A DNA stretch of 64,000 nt. Origin: Pedobacter jejuensis. GTDB lineage: Bacteria > Bacteroidota > Bacteroidia > Sphingobacteriales > Sphingobacteriaceae. The stretch is from contig NZ_RBEE01000023.1 in NCBI RefSeq assembly GCF_003725795.1, positions 124,001 through 188,000 on the forward strand, given 5' to 3'. Under the pieces are notes generated by a model. It searched no databases and was not told where the DNA came from. It was given only the letters and a program-made list of their open reading frames with translations. Position 1 is the stretch's first letter; every line of letters starts with the position of its first letter. Position numbers and translations under genes: made by a program. Below are positions 45,612-54,829 of this stretch, one piece after another.

Positions 45612-48600
45612 ATGTTAAATACTAACCAAAAATATTACGTAACAAAAAGCTTTGACAACTTGATGCGCAACACGCCTATCAGGTTTTCAAAACTGATTAT
45701 TCTATTTTATTTTCTTGGCATCAATTTAACATCATTCGCTCAAAAAATAAAACCTATCGAGCCACCAAAACCAATTTACAAAGGTAAGGTTGGTAAATTG
45801 GCTTATACCGCTGATGCGCAAGGAAACCGCATTCCTGATTTTTCTTTTGCAGGTTATATGGCTGGTGAAAAATCAATTCCAGATGCTACTGTTAAAGTCC
45901 TCGTTCCTATAAAAGACGGAGATGCTACTTTAAGAATTCAGTCTGCGATTAATTACGTGTCAAAATTACCCACCGGAAAAGATGGTTTACGCGGTGCAGT
46001 TTTATTAGACAAAGGAACCTACCAGGTTTCCGGAACGCTAAAAATATCAACTTCTGGCGTTGTACTACGCGGAACTGGAATGGGCGAAAATGGAACTAAA
46101 ATCTTCGCTACGGGTTTAGATAGGATTGGGGTTATTAGAATTCTGGGCAAAAACGATAAAATACAAGAATCGCCGGTTGCCATTGCAGATAATTATGTTC
46201 CTGTAAATGCGACAAAAATCACTTTAACAAATGTTAGTGGCTTTAAAGTTGGAGATCAAATCATAATCAATCGCCCATCTACAAAAGAATGGATTGAAAC
46301 CTTAAAAACAGTTGAGTTTGGTGGTGGAGAAAGCGCCTTAGGTTGGAAACCAGGAACCAGAGATATCCATTGGGATAGAAAAATTATTGCAATAAATGGT
46401 TCGGAAATTACAATCGATGCACCAATAACAACTGCTTTGGATGCTAAATTTGGGGGTGCAACCGTTTCAAAATATCAATGGAACAATAGAATTTCTCAAT
46501 CCGGCGTAGAAAATTTAAAATTCGAATCAGATTATCATAAAGAAAATATTAAAGATGAATACCACCGCTGGACTGCCATTTGTTTGGAAAATGTTCAGGA
46601 TGCATGGGTTCGTCAGGTTGTTTTTGAGCATTTTGCAGGTTCTGCAGTTAATGTACTCGAAACGGCCAGAAGAATTACTGTTGAAGATTGTAAATCCCTT
46701 AACCCAATTTCGGAGATTGGTGGTGAACGCCGCTACACTTTTTTAACTACAGGTCAGCAAACGCTTTTTCAAAGGTTATATTCGGAATATGGCTACCATG
46801 ATTTTGCTGTTGGTTTTTGTGCTCCCGGACCAAATGTTTTTGTGCAATGCCAGTCGTATTTACCATTTAGTTTTAGTGGTACAATTGATAGCTGGGCATC
46901 GGGTGTACTTTTCGATATTGTAAACATCGATGGGCAAGCATTGAGTTATTTAAATCGTGGTCAGGATGGGCAAGGTGCAGGATGGAGTGCGGCAAACAGT
47001 GTTTTTTGGCAATGCAGTGCAGCAAGAGTTGATAATTTTCAGCCGCCAACGGCTCAAAACTGGGCTTTCGGTACCTGGGCTCAATTTGCCGGAAATGGCT
47101 ATTGGGATATGTCGAACGAGCAAATTCAGCCCCGAAGCTTGTATTATGCACAATTGAAAGATAGATTGGGCAGTGAAGTGGATAACAGAACTTTTATATT
47201 GCCGATGGAAACCGAAGCCTCAAGCAGCCCCCCGGTTGATGTTGCACTAAAGCTTACTAAATTGGCTTATCAACCAGCACTTACGGTTTCTGAATACATC
47301 GATGCTGCATCTGAGAGAAACAGAATTCCTACAGAGCGTAATCAGGTAAAAAGTATTGATAATATTGGTTTGGATAAAGTTGTTCAGCCTGCAATGGCCG
47401 AAACCATGCGCATAAAAAATGGTTGGCTGGTTCGTGGTGATAAAATCATTTTGGGCAATCGGCAGGATGTTCCCTGGTGGAACGGCAGCGCTCGTCCGTA
47501 CGGTTTAAAAAATACCAAATTTCACATAACCCGTTTTGTTCCTGGTCGCTCAGGGAATGGTTTAACCGATGATTTGGACGCTCTTACCGACTCAATGAAA
47601 AACGGTTCCGTTAAAATAATCGACCATAATTATGGCCTTTGGTATGATAGAAGACGAGACGACCACGAACGCATTCGCCGCATGGATGGTGAGGTTTGGG
47701 CGCCGTTTTACGAATTGCCTTTTGCCCGTAGCGGGCGAGATAGGGCCTGGGACGGCCTGAGTAAATATGACATAAAAAAGTACAACCTTTGGTATTGGGA
47801 TAGGTTAAAAACTTTTGCAAACCTGGCCGACCAAAAGGGTTTAGTCTTAATCCATGAAAATTATTTTCAGCACAATATTATTGAGGCTGGGGCACATTAT
47901 GCAGATTTTCCCTGTCGTACCGCAAACAACATCAACAATACTGGTTTTCCAGAACCGGTTCCTTATGCAGGAGATAAACGCATTTTCATGGCTGAACAGT
48001 TTTACGATATTTCTAACGAAAATCGCAAGGCAATACATCAAGCTTACATCCGTAAATGCTTAGAAAATTTTGATGGAAATTCTGGTGTCATCCAATTAAT
48101 TGGTGCAGAGTTTACTGGTCCCTTGCATTTTGTGCAGTTCTGGTTAGATACTATAAAAGAATGGGAAAAGGAAACGGGCAAACATCCAATTGTGGGTTTA
48201 AGTGTAACGAAAGACGTTCAGGATGCCATTTTAGCAGATAAGCAAAGAGCCGATATAGTTGATTTAATTGATATAAAATATTGGCATTATCAGGCAGACG
48301 GAACTGCTTATGCCCCAAATGGCGGCTTAAATCTGGCTCCACGACAACATGCCAGATTGTTAAAACCTAAAAAAGCATCTTTTGAAGAAGTTTATCATGC
48401 TGTTTCAGAATATAGAAATAAATTTCCTGAAAAGGCAGTGATGTATTCTGGTGATAACTTCGACAGTTTCGGTTGGGCAGTTTTAATGGCCGGAGGTTCA
48501 TTATCTAATGTTCAAAATATTGATGCGGCTACACTTAATTCGATTTCAAAAATGAGAACCTTTCTTCCGGCAGGAAAGAATACCCAACAATACGGTTTAG

Positions 48601-48809
48601 AAAATGCGGGCAAAAATTACATTTTATACAACGCATCTACAGCATCTGCAACTTTAGATTTAGGCAAAATTTCTGGGAAATTTGTGGTAAAAATCATTGA
48701 TGCCAAGAACGGAAGCCTACTGAAAGAGGAAAAAATTAGTGGCAATGCCATCGCTAAAATCAATAAAGTTGGAAAGGGCGATGAAGTCATCATCATCAAT
48801 AAGATATAG
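45612..48809 (+). CDS. Secreted two-part protein: right-handed beta-helix plus DUF6298-like domain
   Basis: The protein (1065 residues) has a signal peptide after ~20 extra N-terminal residues (hydrophobic core LIILFYFLGINLTSFAQ). The N-terminal half resembles a pectate-lyase-type beta-helix (about 80-430: TLRIQSAINYVS, GAVLLDKGTYQVSGTLKIS, VENLKFESDYH, VTVEDC-like turns). The C-terminal half (about 600-1000) looks like a TIM-barrel-type domain that I associate with DUF6298 (YDRRRDDHERIRRMDGEVWAP, WYWDRLKTFANLADQKGLVL, IQLIGAEFTGPLHF). Conserved acids such as Asp/Glu in RMDGEVW and IGAEFTG could be catalytic. No activity is known to me. The downstream GH140-like gene starts 3 bases after the stop. 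A bifunctional pectin enzyme is a reasonable hypothesis. Confidence 0.7.
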   Translation: MLNTNQKYYVTKSFDNLMRNTPIRFSKLIILFYFLGINLTSFAQKIKPIEPPKPIYKGKVGKLAYTADAQGNRIPDFSFAGYMAGEKSIPDATVKVLVPIKDGDATLRIQSAINYVSKLPTGKDGLRGAVLLDKGTYQVSGTLKISTSGVVLRGTGMGENGTKIFATGLDRIGVIRILGKNDKIQESPVAIADNYVPVNATKITLTNVSGFKVGDQIIINRPSTKEWIETLKTVEFGGGESALGWKPGTRDIHWDRKIIAINGSEITIDAPITTALDAKFGGATVSKYQWNNRISQSGVENLKFESDYHKENIKDEYHRWTAICLENVQDAWVRQVVFEHFAGSAVNVLETARRITVEDCKSLNPISEIGGERRYTFLTTGQQTLFQRLYSEYGYHDFAVGFCAPGPNVFVQCQSYLPFSFSGTIDSWASGVLFDIVNIDGQALSYLNRGQDGQGAGWSAANSVFWQCSAARVDNFQPPTAQNWAFGTWAQFAGNGYWDMSNEQIQPRSLYYAQLKDRLGSEVDNRTFILPMETEASSSPPVDVALKLTKLAYQPALTVSEYIDAASERNRIPTERNQVKSIDNIGLDKVVQPAMAETMRIKNGWLVRGDKIILGNRQDVPWWNGSARPYGLKNTKFHITRFVPGRSGNGLTDDLDALTDSMKNGSVKIIDHNYGLWYDRRRDDHERIRRMDGEVWAPFYELPFARSGRDRAWDGLSKYDIKKYNLWYWDRLKTFANLADQKGLVLIHENYFQHNIIEAGAHYADFPCRTANNINNTGFPEPVPYAGDKRIFMAEQFYDISNENRKAIHQAYIRKCLENFDGNSGVIQLIGAEFTGPLHFVQFWLDTIKEWEKETGKHPIVGLSVTKDVQDAILADKQRADIVDLIDIKYWHYQADGTAYAPNGGLNLAPRQHARLLKPKKASFEEVYHAVSEYRNKFPEKAVMYSGDNFDSFGWAVLMAGGSLSNVQNIDAATLNSISKMRTFLPAGKNTQQYGLENAGKNYILYNASTASATLDLGKISGKFVVKIIDAKNGSLLKEEKISGNAIAKINKVGKGDEVIIINKI

Positions 48810-48812
48810 CGC

Positions 48813-50213
48813 ATGAAGATAAAATCTAAAATATTTCTTTTATCCATCCTAGCTTTGCTAACCTTTGGCTGCAAGAGAGAAGCTCATTTTGGTGATAAGA
48901 GTTTGTTGGTTTCTGAAAATGGAAGATACTTAACTACTGGAGATGGAAAACCATTTTTCTGGCTGGGCGATACGGCTTGGTTACTGTTTAGCAGATTAAA
49001 TCGAGATGAAGTAAACACTTATCTGGAAGATAGAAAGCAAAAGCGTTTTAATGTTATTCAGGTGATGGTTTTGCATGATGTTCAGTCTAGAAACACCTAT
49101 TTAGATTCTTCTTTAGTTCGTGCTGATGTTTCAAAACCAGTGGTTACCCCTGGCAACAATCCGCAGGATACTGTGGCTTACGATTATTGGGACCATATCG
49201 ATTATGCTGTAGATAAGGCTGCAGAAAAAGGACTTTACATGGCCTTAGTGCCAGTTTGGGGTACAAATGTGAAAGTGGGTAAAGTATCAGCCGCACAGGC
49301 CAAAGTTTATGCCGAATTTTTGGCCAAACGATATAAAGATAAATGGAACATCATTTGGTTAAATGGTGGCGATATTAAGGGTAGCGATGGATTAAAGGTT
49401 TGGAATACAATTGGTGAGACCTTAAGAAAAAACGACACCAATCATCTGCTCACTTTTCATCCACGTGGACGAACAGCTGGCTCGGCATGGTTTCATAAGG
49501 CAAAATGGAACGATTTTGATATGATTCAATCTGGCCATCGCCGTTACGATCAGGATACCTCTAAAAATGAAAAACTGCATTACGGTGAAGATAACTGGAA
49601 ATACATCGAGTCTGATTATAAGTTAAAACCCACAAAACCAACAATTGATGGTGAACCATCTTACGAAGGTATTCCGCAAGGTTTACACGATACAACCGAA
49701 GTTAGATGGACAGCTGCTGATGTGCGACGTTATGGTTATTGGTCGGTTTTTGCCGGTGCTTTTGGATACACTTATGGCAATAACGCGGTAATGCAAATGC
49801 ATAAATTTACCGATAAAAAACCTGCTTATGGCCCTAAAGAGGAGTGGGCTACAGCAATTAATGCACCTGGAGCGAAGCAAATGCAATACCTGAAAAATTT
49901 AATGCTTTCTCGCTCATATTTCGACCGAGTGCCCGACCAAACTTTAATAGCCGGCGAAAACGGTGAAAAATATGACAGGGTATTGGGCACCAGAGGTGAA
50001 GAATTTGCCATGCTTTACACCTATACCGGAAGAAATTTTAGTGTACAGCTGGGTAAGATTGATGGAGATGATGTAAAGGCAACATGGTTTAATCCACGAA
50101 CTGGAAAAAATATTGCTATTGGCGTATTCGAAAATAAGGGAATTAAAGCATTTAACCCTCCTGGTGAACCTGCAAATGGTAATGACTGGGTTTTGGTTTT
50201 GGATAGTGAATAG
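48813..50213 (+). CDS. DUF4038/GH140-like glycosidase, lipoprotein
   Basis: The 466-residue protein carries a lipoprotein signal (LLTFGCKR, Cys at about 20), a DUF4038 TIM barrel (GKPFFWLGDTAWLLFSRLNRDEVNTYL) and a C-terminal collagen-binding-like beta domain (about 375-465). GH140, founded on the RG-II endo-apiosidase BT1012, belongs to this group. Plausible catalytic acids are the Asp in IIWLNGGDIKG and the Glu in PTIDGEPSYEG. It starts 3 bases after the beta-helix/DUF6298 gene. An apiosidase role would fit an RG-II locus, but many DUF4038 proteins act on other sugars. Confidence 0.78.
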   Translation: MKIKSKIFLLSILALLTFGCKREAHFGDKSLLVSENGRYLTTGDGKPFFWLGDTAWLLFSRLNRDEVNTYLEDRKQKRFNVIQVMVLHDVQSRNTYLDSSLVRADVSKPVVTPGNNPQDTVAYDYWDHIDYAVDKAAEKGLYMALVPVWGTNVKVGKVSAAQAKVYAEFLAKRYKDKWNIIWLNGGDIKGSDGLKVWNTIGETLRKNDTNHLLTFHPRGRTAGSAWFHKAKWNDFDMIQSGHRRYDQDTSKNEKLHYGEDNWKYIESDYKLKPTKPTIDGEPSYEGIPQGLHDTTEVRWTAADVRRYGYWSVFAGAFGYTYGNNAVMQMHKFTDKKPAYGPKEEWATAINAPGAKQMQYLKNLMLSRSYFDRVPDQTLIAGENGEKYDRVLGTRGEEFAMLYTYTGRNFSVQLGKIDGDDVKATWFNPRTGKNIAIGVFENKGIKAFNPPGEPANGNDWVLVLDSE

Positions 50214-50247
50214 ATTACGGAGTTTGGCGTTGCGTGTATGCCCAAAC

Positions 50248-50274
50248 CGTCATTGCGAGGTACGAAGCAATCTC
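50248..50274. repeat. Left half of repeat family A, solitary
   Basis: CGTCATTGCGAGG, TACGAAGCAATCTCC occurs 35 bases after the GH140-like stop, with no matching right half. A degenerate family B-like stretch (GTCGTCATTCTCAATTTT, about 50293-50310) follows. Confidence 0.75.
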
Positions 50275-50416
50275 CTTGATAGGTTAAGGCGGTCGTCATT
50301 CTCAATTTTATTGGAAATCATAAAATGAAAGAACTGCTAAAAGATTAAGAGTTACGCCTAAAATGGAAATACGAGGCGAAATAAGCAATGTGCAAAGAAT
50401 AACATAAAAACAATTA

Positions 50417-51349
50417 GTGTTTAAATCAAATTTCATATCATCCCTTCGTTTAGCTGTAATCGGCCTGGCCTTCTGCGGATTTACTTCATGCTCAAAACAA
50501 GCCTATTTATTTACATCTTTTCACGAACCAGCTACAGAAGGTTTAAGATTGCTGTATAGTTACGATGCTTACCACTGGAGAGATTTGAACAAAACTTTTT
50601 TAAAGCCGGAAGTTGGTACTCAAAAGGTTTTACGAGACCCATCGATTGCTCAAGGCCCAGATGGAACTTTTCACTTGGTTTGGACATGCAGCTGGAAAGG
50701 CGATAAAGGTTTCGGTTACGCAAGCTCAAAGGATTTAATCGTTTGGAGCGAACAGAAATTTATTCCGGTGATGGAAGGCGAACCAAAGACCGTTAACGTT
50801 TGGGCACCAGAAATTTTTTATGATGATTATAAGCGGGAATTTGTAATCATCTGGGCATCCACTATTCCTTTTCGTTTCGCAAAGGGTATTGAAGATGAAG
50901 AGAATAACCATCGCATGTATTCCATTACGACAAAAGATTTTGTGGGTTTTTCGAAACCTAAACTATTTTTAGACCCGGGTTTTAGTGTAATTGATGCGGT
51001 AATTGTAAAACGAGCAAGCAAAGATTTTGTATTGGTTTTGAAAGACAATACCCGCCCGAATAGAAATTTAAAAGTGGCTTCAGGGAAAGATGCATTAGGT
51101 CCTTACGAGAATGTTTCTCAAACTTTTAGTCCCAAATTAACCGAAGGGCCAACGGTGATTAAAGTGAAAAACGATTGGTTGATATATTTCGACGCTTACG
51201 GGCAGAAGATTTATTCGGCATATAAAACCTCTGATTTTAAATCTTTTAAGGATGTGACTTCAGAAGTTTCCATCCCTGAAGGACATAAACACGGAACGAT
51301 TATAAAAGTGAAGAGGAAAATAATTGAGGGGTTGAAGCATGATAGATAG
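50417..51349 (+). CDS. GH43-like five-bladed beta-propeller enzyme, lipoprotein
   Basis: The 310-residue protein has a lipoprotein signal (AFCGFTSCSK, Cys at about 25). The start is a GTG at 50417. An in-frame stop lies only 12 bases upstream and no other start would keep the signal peptide, so GTG is required. GH43-type motifs are present in order: the base Asp in LRDPSIAQGPDGTFHLVWT, VWAPEIFYDD, the middle Asp in SVIDAVIVK and the acid Glu in TEGPTVIK. GH43 enzymes act on arabinans, xylans and galactans; arabinofuranosidase activity on pectin side chains is the first guess. It is shorter than most GH43 proteins and has no C-terminal beta-sandwich. Confidence 0.82.
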   Translation: MFKSNFISSLRLAVIGLAFCGFTSCSKQAYLFTSFHEPATEGLRLLYSYDAYHWRDLNKTFLKPEVGTQKVLRDPSIAQGPDGTFHLVWTCSWKGDKGFGYASSKDLIVWSEQKFIPVMEGEPKTVNVWAPEIFYDDYKREFVIIWASTIPFRFAKGIEDEENNHRMYSITTKDFVGFSKPKLFLDPGFSVIDAVIVKRASKDFVLVLKDNTRPNRNLKVASGKDALGPYENVSQTFSPKLTEGPTVIKVKNDWLIYFDAYGQKIYSAYKTSDFKSFKDVTSEVSIPEGHKHGTIIKVKRKIIEGLKHDR

Positions 51350-51360
51350 TGTTTAAAAAG

Positions 51361-51392
51361 GTCGTCATGCTGAATTTATTTCAGCATCTTTT
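51361..51392. repeat. Third copy of hairpin repeat family B
   Basis: GTCGTCATGCTGAATTTATT TCAGCATCTT follows the GH43-like stop by 11 bases and lies 46 bases before the next gene. It has the same TGCTGAA/TTCAGCA stem as the copies at 45401 and 45506. Confidence 0.8.
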
Positions 51393-51438
51393 GGAAAAGC
51401 AAATCATAGAGACGAACCAAAAGAATTAGCATAATAAC

Positions 51439-53271
51439 ATGATAATAGTTAAAATACTTTTTTTATTTCTAGCTTTTGTATTTGCGATACAAACCTCGCA
51501 AGCGCAAGATACCGTACGTTATACTGGTAAAACGTTGGTTAATGCAGATTATCACCACGGGCAACTTACACCGGTAGTGGGGGTGCATAATATCCAAACT
51601 TTTAGAGCGAATAGAGAACATCCGGAATGGGCAGAAAATTTTGGCTGGACATACAACCATGCGCCAATGTTAGCCTATTGGAACAACAAATTTTACGTCG
51701 AATATTTGAGTGATAAGGTTGGAGAAAGCATCCCGCCAGGACAAACATTGCTGCAATCTTCAAAAGATGGATACACCTGGACAAAACCCGATGTGATATT
51801 TCCCATTTACCGAATCCCCGATGGAACTACAAAACAAGGAAGAACAGATGTGGCAAAAGATTTAGATGCTGTAATGCACCAACGCATGGGTTTTTATGTT
51901 TCTACCAAGAATGTGTTTTTGGTTTTAGGCTTTTATGCCATCAGTTTCGATGCCAAAGACGACCCGAATGATGGACATGGAATTGGCAGAGCGGTACGCG
52001 AAATACAGGCAGATGGAAAATATGGCCCAATCTATTTTATACATTATAATCCTGGGTATTCAGCTCAAAATACCAAGTATCCATGCTTCGCTACAAGTAA
52101 AAACAAAGCTTTTGTTAATGCTTGTAAAGAATTGTTAACGAATAAGTTAATGACGCAGCAATGGAATGAGGAGGCTGATAGGAAAGATCCTTTAATAACC
52201 TTGCAAAAACAATACAAAGCATTTAGTTACTACCATTTATCTGATGGAAGGGTAGTTGGTTTATGGAAAAATGCCTTAACCGCAATAAGCAATGATAACG
52301 GAAAAAGCTGGCCGGAAAATGCCGCAAGAGCACCGGGTTTTGTAAATAGCAACGCTAAAATCTGGGGACAAAAAACTGCTGATGGAAACTATGCAACAGT
52401 TTATAATCCTTCAGAATACAGATGGCCCTTAGCCATTTCAACCAGTAAGAACGGTTTGGATTATACCAATCTTTCCTTGGTGCATGGCGAAATTACCCCA
52501 ATGCGCTACGGTGGAAATTACAAATCTTATGGTCCGCAGTATGTTCGTGGAATTATTGAGGGAAATGGAAAACCCGCAGACGGAAAGCTATGGGTAACCT
52601 ACAGCATGAATAAGGAAGATATCTGGGTTTCTTCGATTCCTCTGCCAGTTGAAACCGAAGTTAAACAACATATCAATGACGATTTTAGTAAAATGTCCAC
52701 TAATTCGGTGCTCGATAAATGGAATATTTATAGTCCGGTTTGGGCGCCTGTTAAAATAGAAGGCGGTACATTGGTTTTAAAAGATAAAGATCCTTTTGAT
52801 TATGCGAAAGCTGAAAGAGTATTTCCAGCATCCAAAAAGATTATTACTTGGTTTTCGGTTACGGCCAATCAAAACAACTTTGGTTTGTTGGAAGTGGAAC
52901 TTCAGGATGCTAAAGGGATGGCAACTGTTCGTTTAACGTTTGATACGGCAGGCGTGCTAAGTGCAAAAGCTGGGGCCCGCTATAAAAACTTCATGAAATA
53001 TGAAGCGGGAAAAACCTATGATATTAAATTGAAACTGGATGCTTTTACCAGATTCTACACCGTAAGCATTAACGGAAAAGATGTTTTAACAAGTTTAGCA
53101 TTTCAACCCGTGGCTGAGGTTTCTCGTATTGTTTTCCGTACTGGTGATGTACGTCGTTTTCCGGATGTTGATACCCCTGCCGACCAAGCCAATGATTTGA
53201 AAAATGCTGGAGAGTCAGAACAAAAAGAGGCCGTATTTTCTATTAAATATTTAAAAACGGAGGGATTTTAA
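51439..53271 (+). CDS. Secreted beta-propeller protein (sialidase-superfamily-like) with C-terminal beta-sandwich
   Basis: Function not recognised. The protein (610 residues) has a signal peptide ending SQAQ. Asp-box-like motifs occur at SSKDGYTWTKP, SNDNGKSWPEN and STSKNGLDYT, spread over residues 95-340, as in sialidase-type propellers. From about 410 a concanavalin/LamG-like beta-sandwich follows (DDFSKMSTNSVLDKWNIYSP, FTRFYTVSINGKDVL). Candidate acids include Glu and Asp residues in TFRANREHPEWAENFGW and KQGRTDVAKDLD. It sits between GH43-like and acetylesterase genes with a 1-base gap to the latter, so it is a core PUL enzyme. A role on an acidic pectin side-chain sugar is possible. Confidence 0.6.
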   Translation: MIIVKILFLFLAFVFAIQTSQAQDTVRYTGKTLVNADYHHGQLTPVVGVHNIQTFRANREHPEWAENFGWTYNHAPMLAYWNNKFYVEYLSDKVGESIPPGQTLLQSSKDGYTWTKPDVIFPIYRIPDGTTKQGRTDVAKDLDAVMHQRMGFYVSTKNVFLVLGFYAISFDAKDDPNDGHGIGRAVREIQADGKYGPIYFIHYNPGYSAQNTKYPCFATSKNKAFVNACKELLTNKLMTQQWNEEADRKDPLITLQKQYKAFSYYHLSDGRVVGLWKNALTAISNDNGKSWPENAARAPGFVNSNAKIWGQKTADGNYATVYNPSEYRWPLAISTSKNGLDYTNLSLVHGEITPMRYGGNYKSYGPQYVRGIIEGNGKPADGKLWVTYSMNKEDIWVSSIPLPVETEVKQHINDDFSKMSTNSVLDKWNIYSPVWAPVKIEGGTLVLKDKDPFDYAKAERVFPASKKIITWFSVTANQNNFGLLEVELQDAKGMATVRLTFDTAGVLSAKAGARYKNFMKYEAGKTYDIKLKLDAFTRFYTVSINGKDVLTSLAFQPVAEVSRIVFRTGDVRRFPDVDTPADQANDLKNAGESEQKEAVFSIKYLKTEGF

Positions 53272-53272
53272 G

Positions 53273-54829
53273 ATGGTAAGAATTAGAAGACAAATCGTCA
53301 TTGCGAGGAGGAGCGGCAAAGCATTCTCATTTCAGAATTCTGGTTATGTCAACTTACACAATCCCGACTTTGTAATATCGACCGCGTCGGTATGCCCATC
53401 ATTCTGTGTTACGAAGCAATCGCTCTTATTATTACTCTTCTTTTTCTTTACTATCTCCGCAAACGCCAAAATCCTTTTACCTCAAATTTTATCCAGTAAT
53501 ATGGTTTTACAACGTGATAAACCCATCAACATTTGGGGTTTTGCATCACCAAATGAAAAAGTGGAAATCACATTTGCTGGTCAGAAAAAGCAAGCCATCA
53601 CTGATAAAAATGGGTACTGGCTGGTGGTGTTGGCTCCGTTAAAAACATCGGCTCTGCCTCAAACGATGATGATTTCCGGTACCAATACAATCCAATTAAC
53701 CAATATTCTTGTTGGCGAAGTTTGGTTATGTTCAGGGCAATCAAACATGGAATACGCCATGCGAAAATTGGCGAAAATTCCTAAACCAAAAAATGAAAAA
53801 TTAGGTTTCCCTGCTGATGAAGTGGAACTGGCAAAAAATCAGCAAATCAGGATATTTCTGGTGAATCGCAAACAATTGAGCAAGCCAGATTCTGTTCATA
53901 AAAGCTGGGCTGTTGCGCAAGATTCTGCTTTGCGTTCGTTTTCTGCCGTAGGTTATTTTTTCGCGAAAGAATTGCAAAGCAAACTTGGTATTCCAGTGGG
54001 GGTAATTTCTTCGGCAGTTCCTGGCAGTGCCATCGAACCATGGATTACTGAAAAAGCGTTCGCTGCTGAACCTTACTTCAACGATAAAAAAGTCGGAAAC
54101 GACCCTGGCAAATTCTACACACCAATGGTTGAACCGCTTACCAATTTTAAAATTCGTGGAGTTTTGTGGTATCAAGGAGAAACCAATTGCTTTTTAAACG
54201 AAACACTGAGCTACTCTTATAAAATGAAAGCTTTGATAAAAAGTTGGCGTAAGGCTTGGGGTGAAGAATTTCCTTTCTACTACGTGCAAATTGCTCCGTT
54301 TAATTACAGCAAGCAAAAAAGCGATAAAGTTACCTTAACAGCAGATACCGAACCGAATTTTTGGGAAGCACAAGCACAGTTGTTAAGATTGCCAAACACT
54401 GGCTTGATTTCGACAAACGACTTAAACGATTCGAATGATGATTTGCACCCAACTTATAAATGGGAAGTGGGTAGAAGATTGGCACTTTGGGCTTTAGCTA
54501 AAACATACTATCAAAAAATAGACTTTTCAGGACCGATTTATAAATCATTTTCAATTAAAAACGGAAAAGCATTTGTAGATTTTTATTACCTGAATACACA
54601 GGCTCCAATTACCGGTTTCACCATCGCTGGTAAAGATGGAAAATATGTAAATGCTGATGCAATAGTTAAAGATGGGAAAGTAGTGGTGTCATCAACAGCT
54701 GTAAAAGAACCTGTTGCCGTTCGCTACAATTGGACAGAAAATCCAACCGGAAATTTTTACAGCAATGGATTGCCCGCTTTGCCTTTTAGAACCAATAATC
54801 CGCTAACCACTCAATTTAAGGCCAATTAA
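53273..54829 (+). CDS. Sialate O-acetylesterase-like SGNH esterase with repeat-expanded signal peptide
   Basis: This SGNH hydrolase would remove O-acetyl groups from pectin or its side chains. Visible features are GEVWLCSGQSNMEYAM with nucleophile Ser157, VLWYQGETN, and the Asp390/His392 pair in DDLHPTYKWEVGRRLALWAL. The first 48 residues are abnormal: MVRIRRQ is followed by ~40 residues encoded by two degenerate copies of repeat family A (53296-53424), and only then by the hydrophobic core LLLLLFFFFTISANAK. The frame is kept throughout. No in-frame ATG, GTG or TTG exists after the repeat, so the long form is the only choice. The ATG is one base after the previous stop. Export may be weakened; this needs testing. 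Confidence 0.88.
   Translation: MVRIRRQIVIARRSGKAFSFQNSGYVNLHNPDFVISTASVCPSFCVTKQSLLLLLFFFFTISANAKILLPQILSSNMVLQRDKPINIWGFASPNEKVEITFAGQKKQAITDKNGYWLVVLAPLKTSALPQTMMISGTNTIQLTNILVGEVWLCSGQSNMEYAMRKLAKIPKPKNEKLGFPADEVELAKNQQIRIFLVNRKQLSKPDSVHKSWAVAQDSALRSFSAVGYFFAKELQSKLGIPVGVISSAVPGSAIEPWITEKAFAAEPYFNDKKVGNDPGKFYTPMVEPLTNFKIRGVLWYQGETNCFLNETLSYSYKMKALIKSWRKAWGEEFPFYYVQIAPFNYSKQKSDKVTLTADTEPNFWEAQAQLLRLPNTGLISTNDLNDSNDDLHPTYKWEVGRRLALWALAKTYYQKIDFSGPIYKSFSIKNGKAFVDFYYLNTQAPITGFTIAGKDGKYVNADAIVKDGKVVVSSTAVKEPVAVRYNWTENPTGNFYSNGLPALPFRTNNPLTTQFKAN
53296..53424. repeat. In-frame insertion of repeat family A within the esterase signal peptide
   Basis: CGTCATTGCGAGGAGGAGCG with CAAAGCATTCTC marks a left arm at 53296-53328. 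A second, more decayed left arm (TCATTCTGTGTTACGAAGCA) ends near 53424. Between them are ~65 bases of no recognised origin. Removing the segment would join MVRIRRQ to the hydrophobic core and give a normal signal peptide. Confidence 0.7.

Noticed and set aside
53405..53642. Alternative frame starting within the esterase signal region (53406)
   Set aside because: It is in another frame from the SGNH domain and has no family features.
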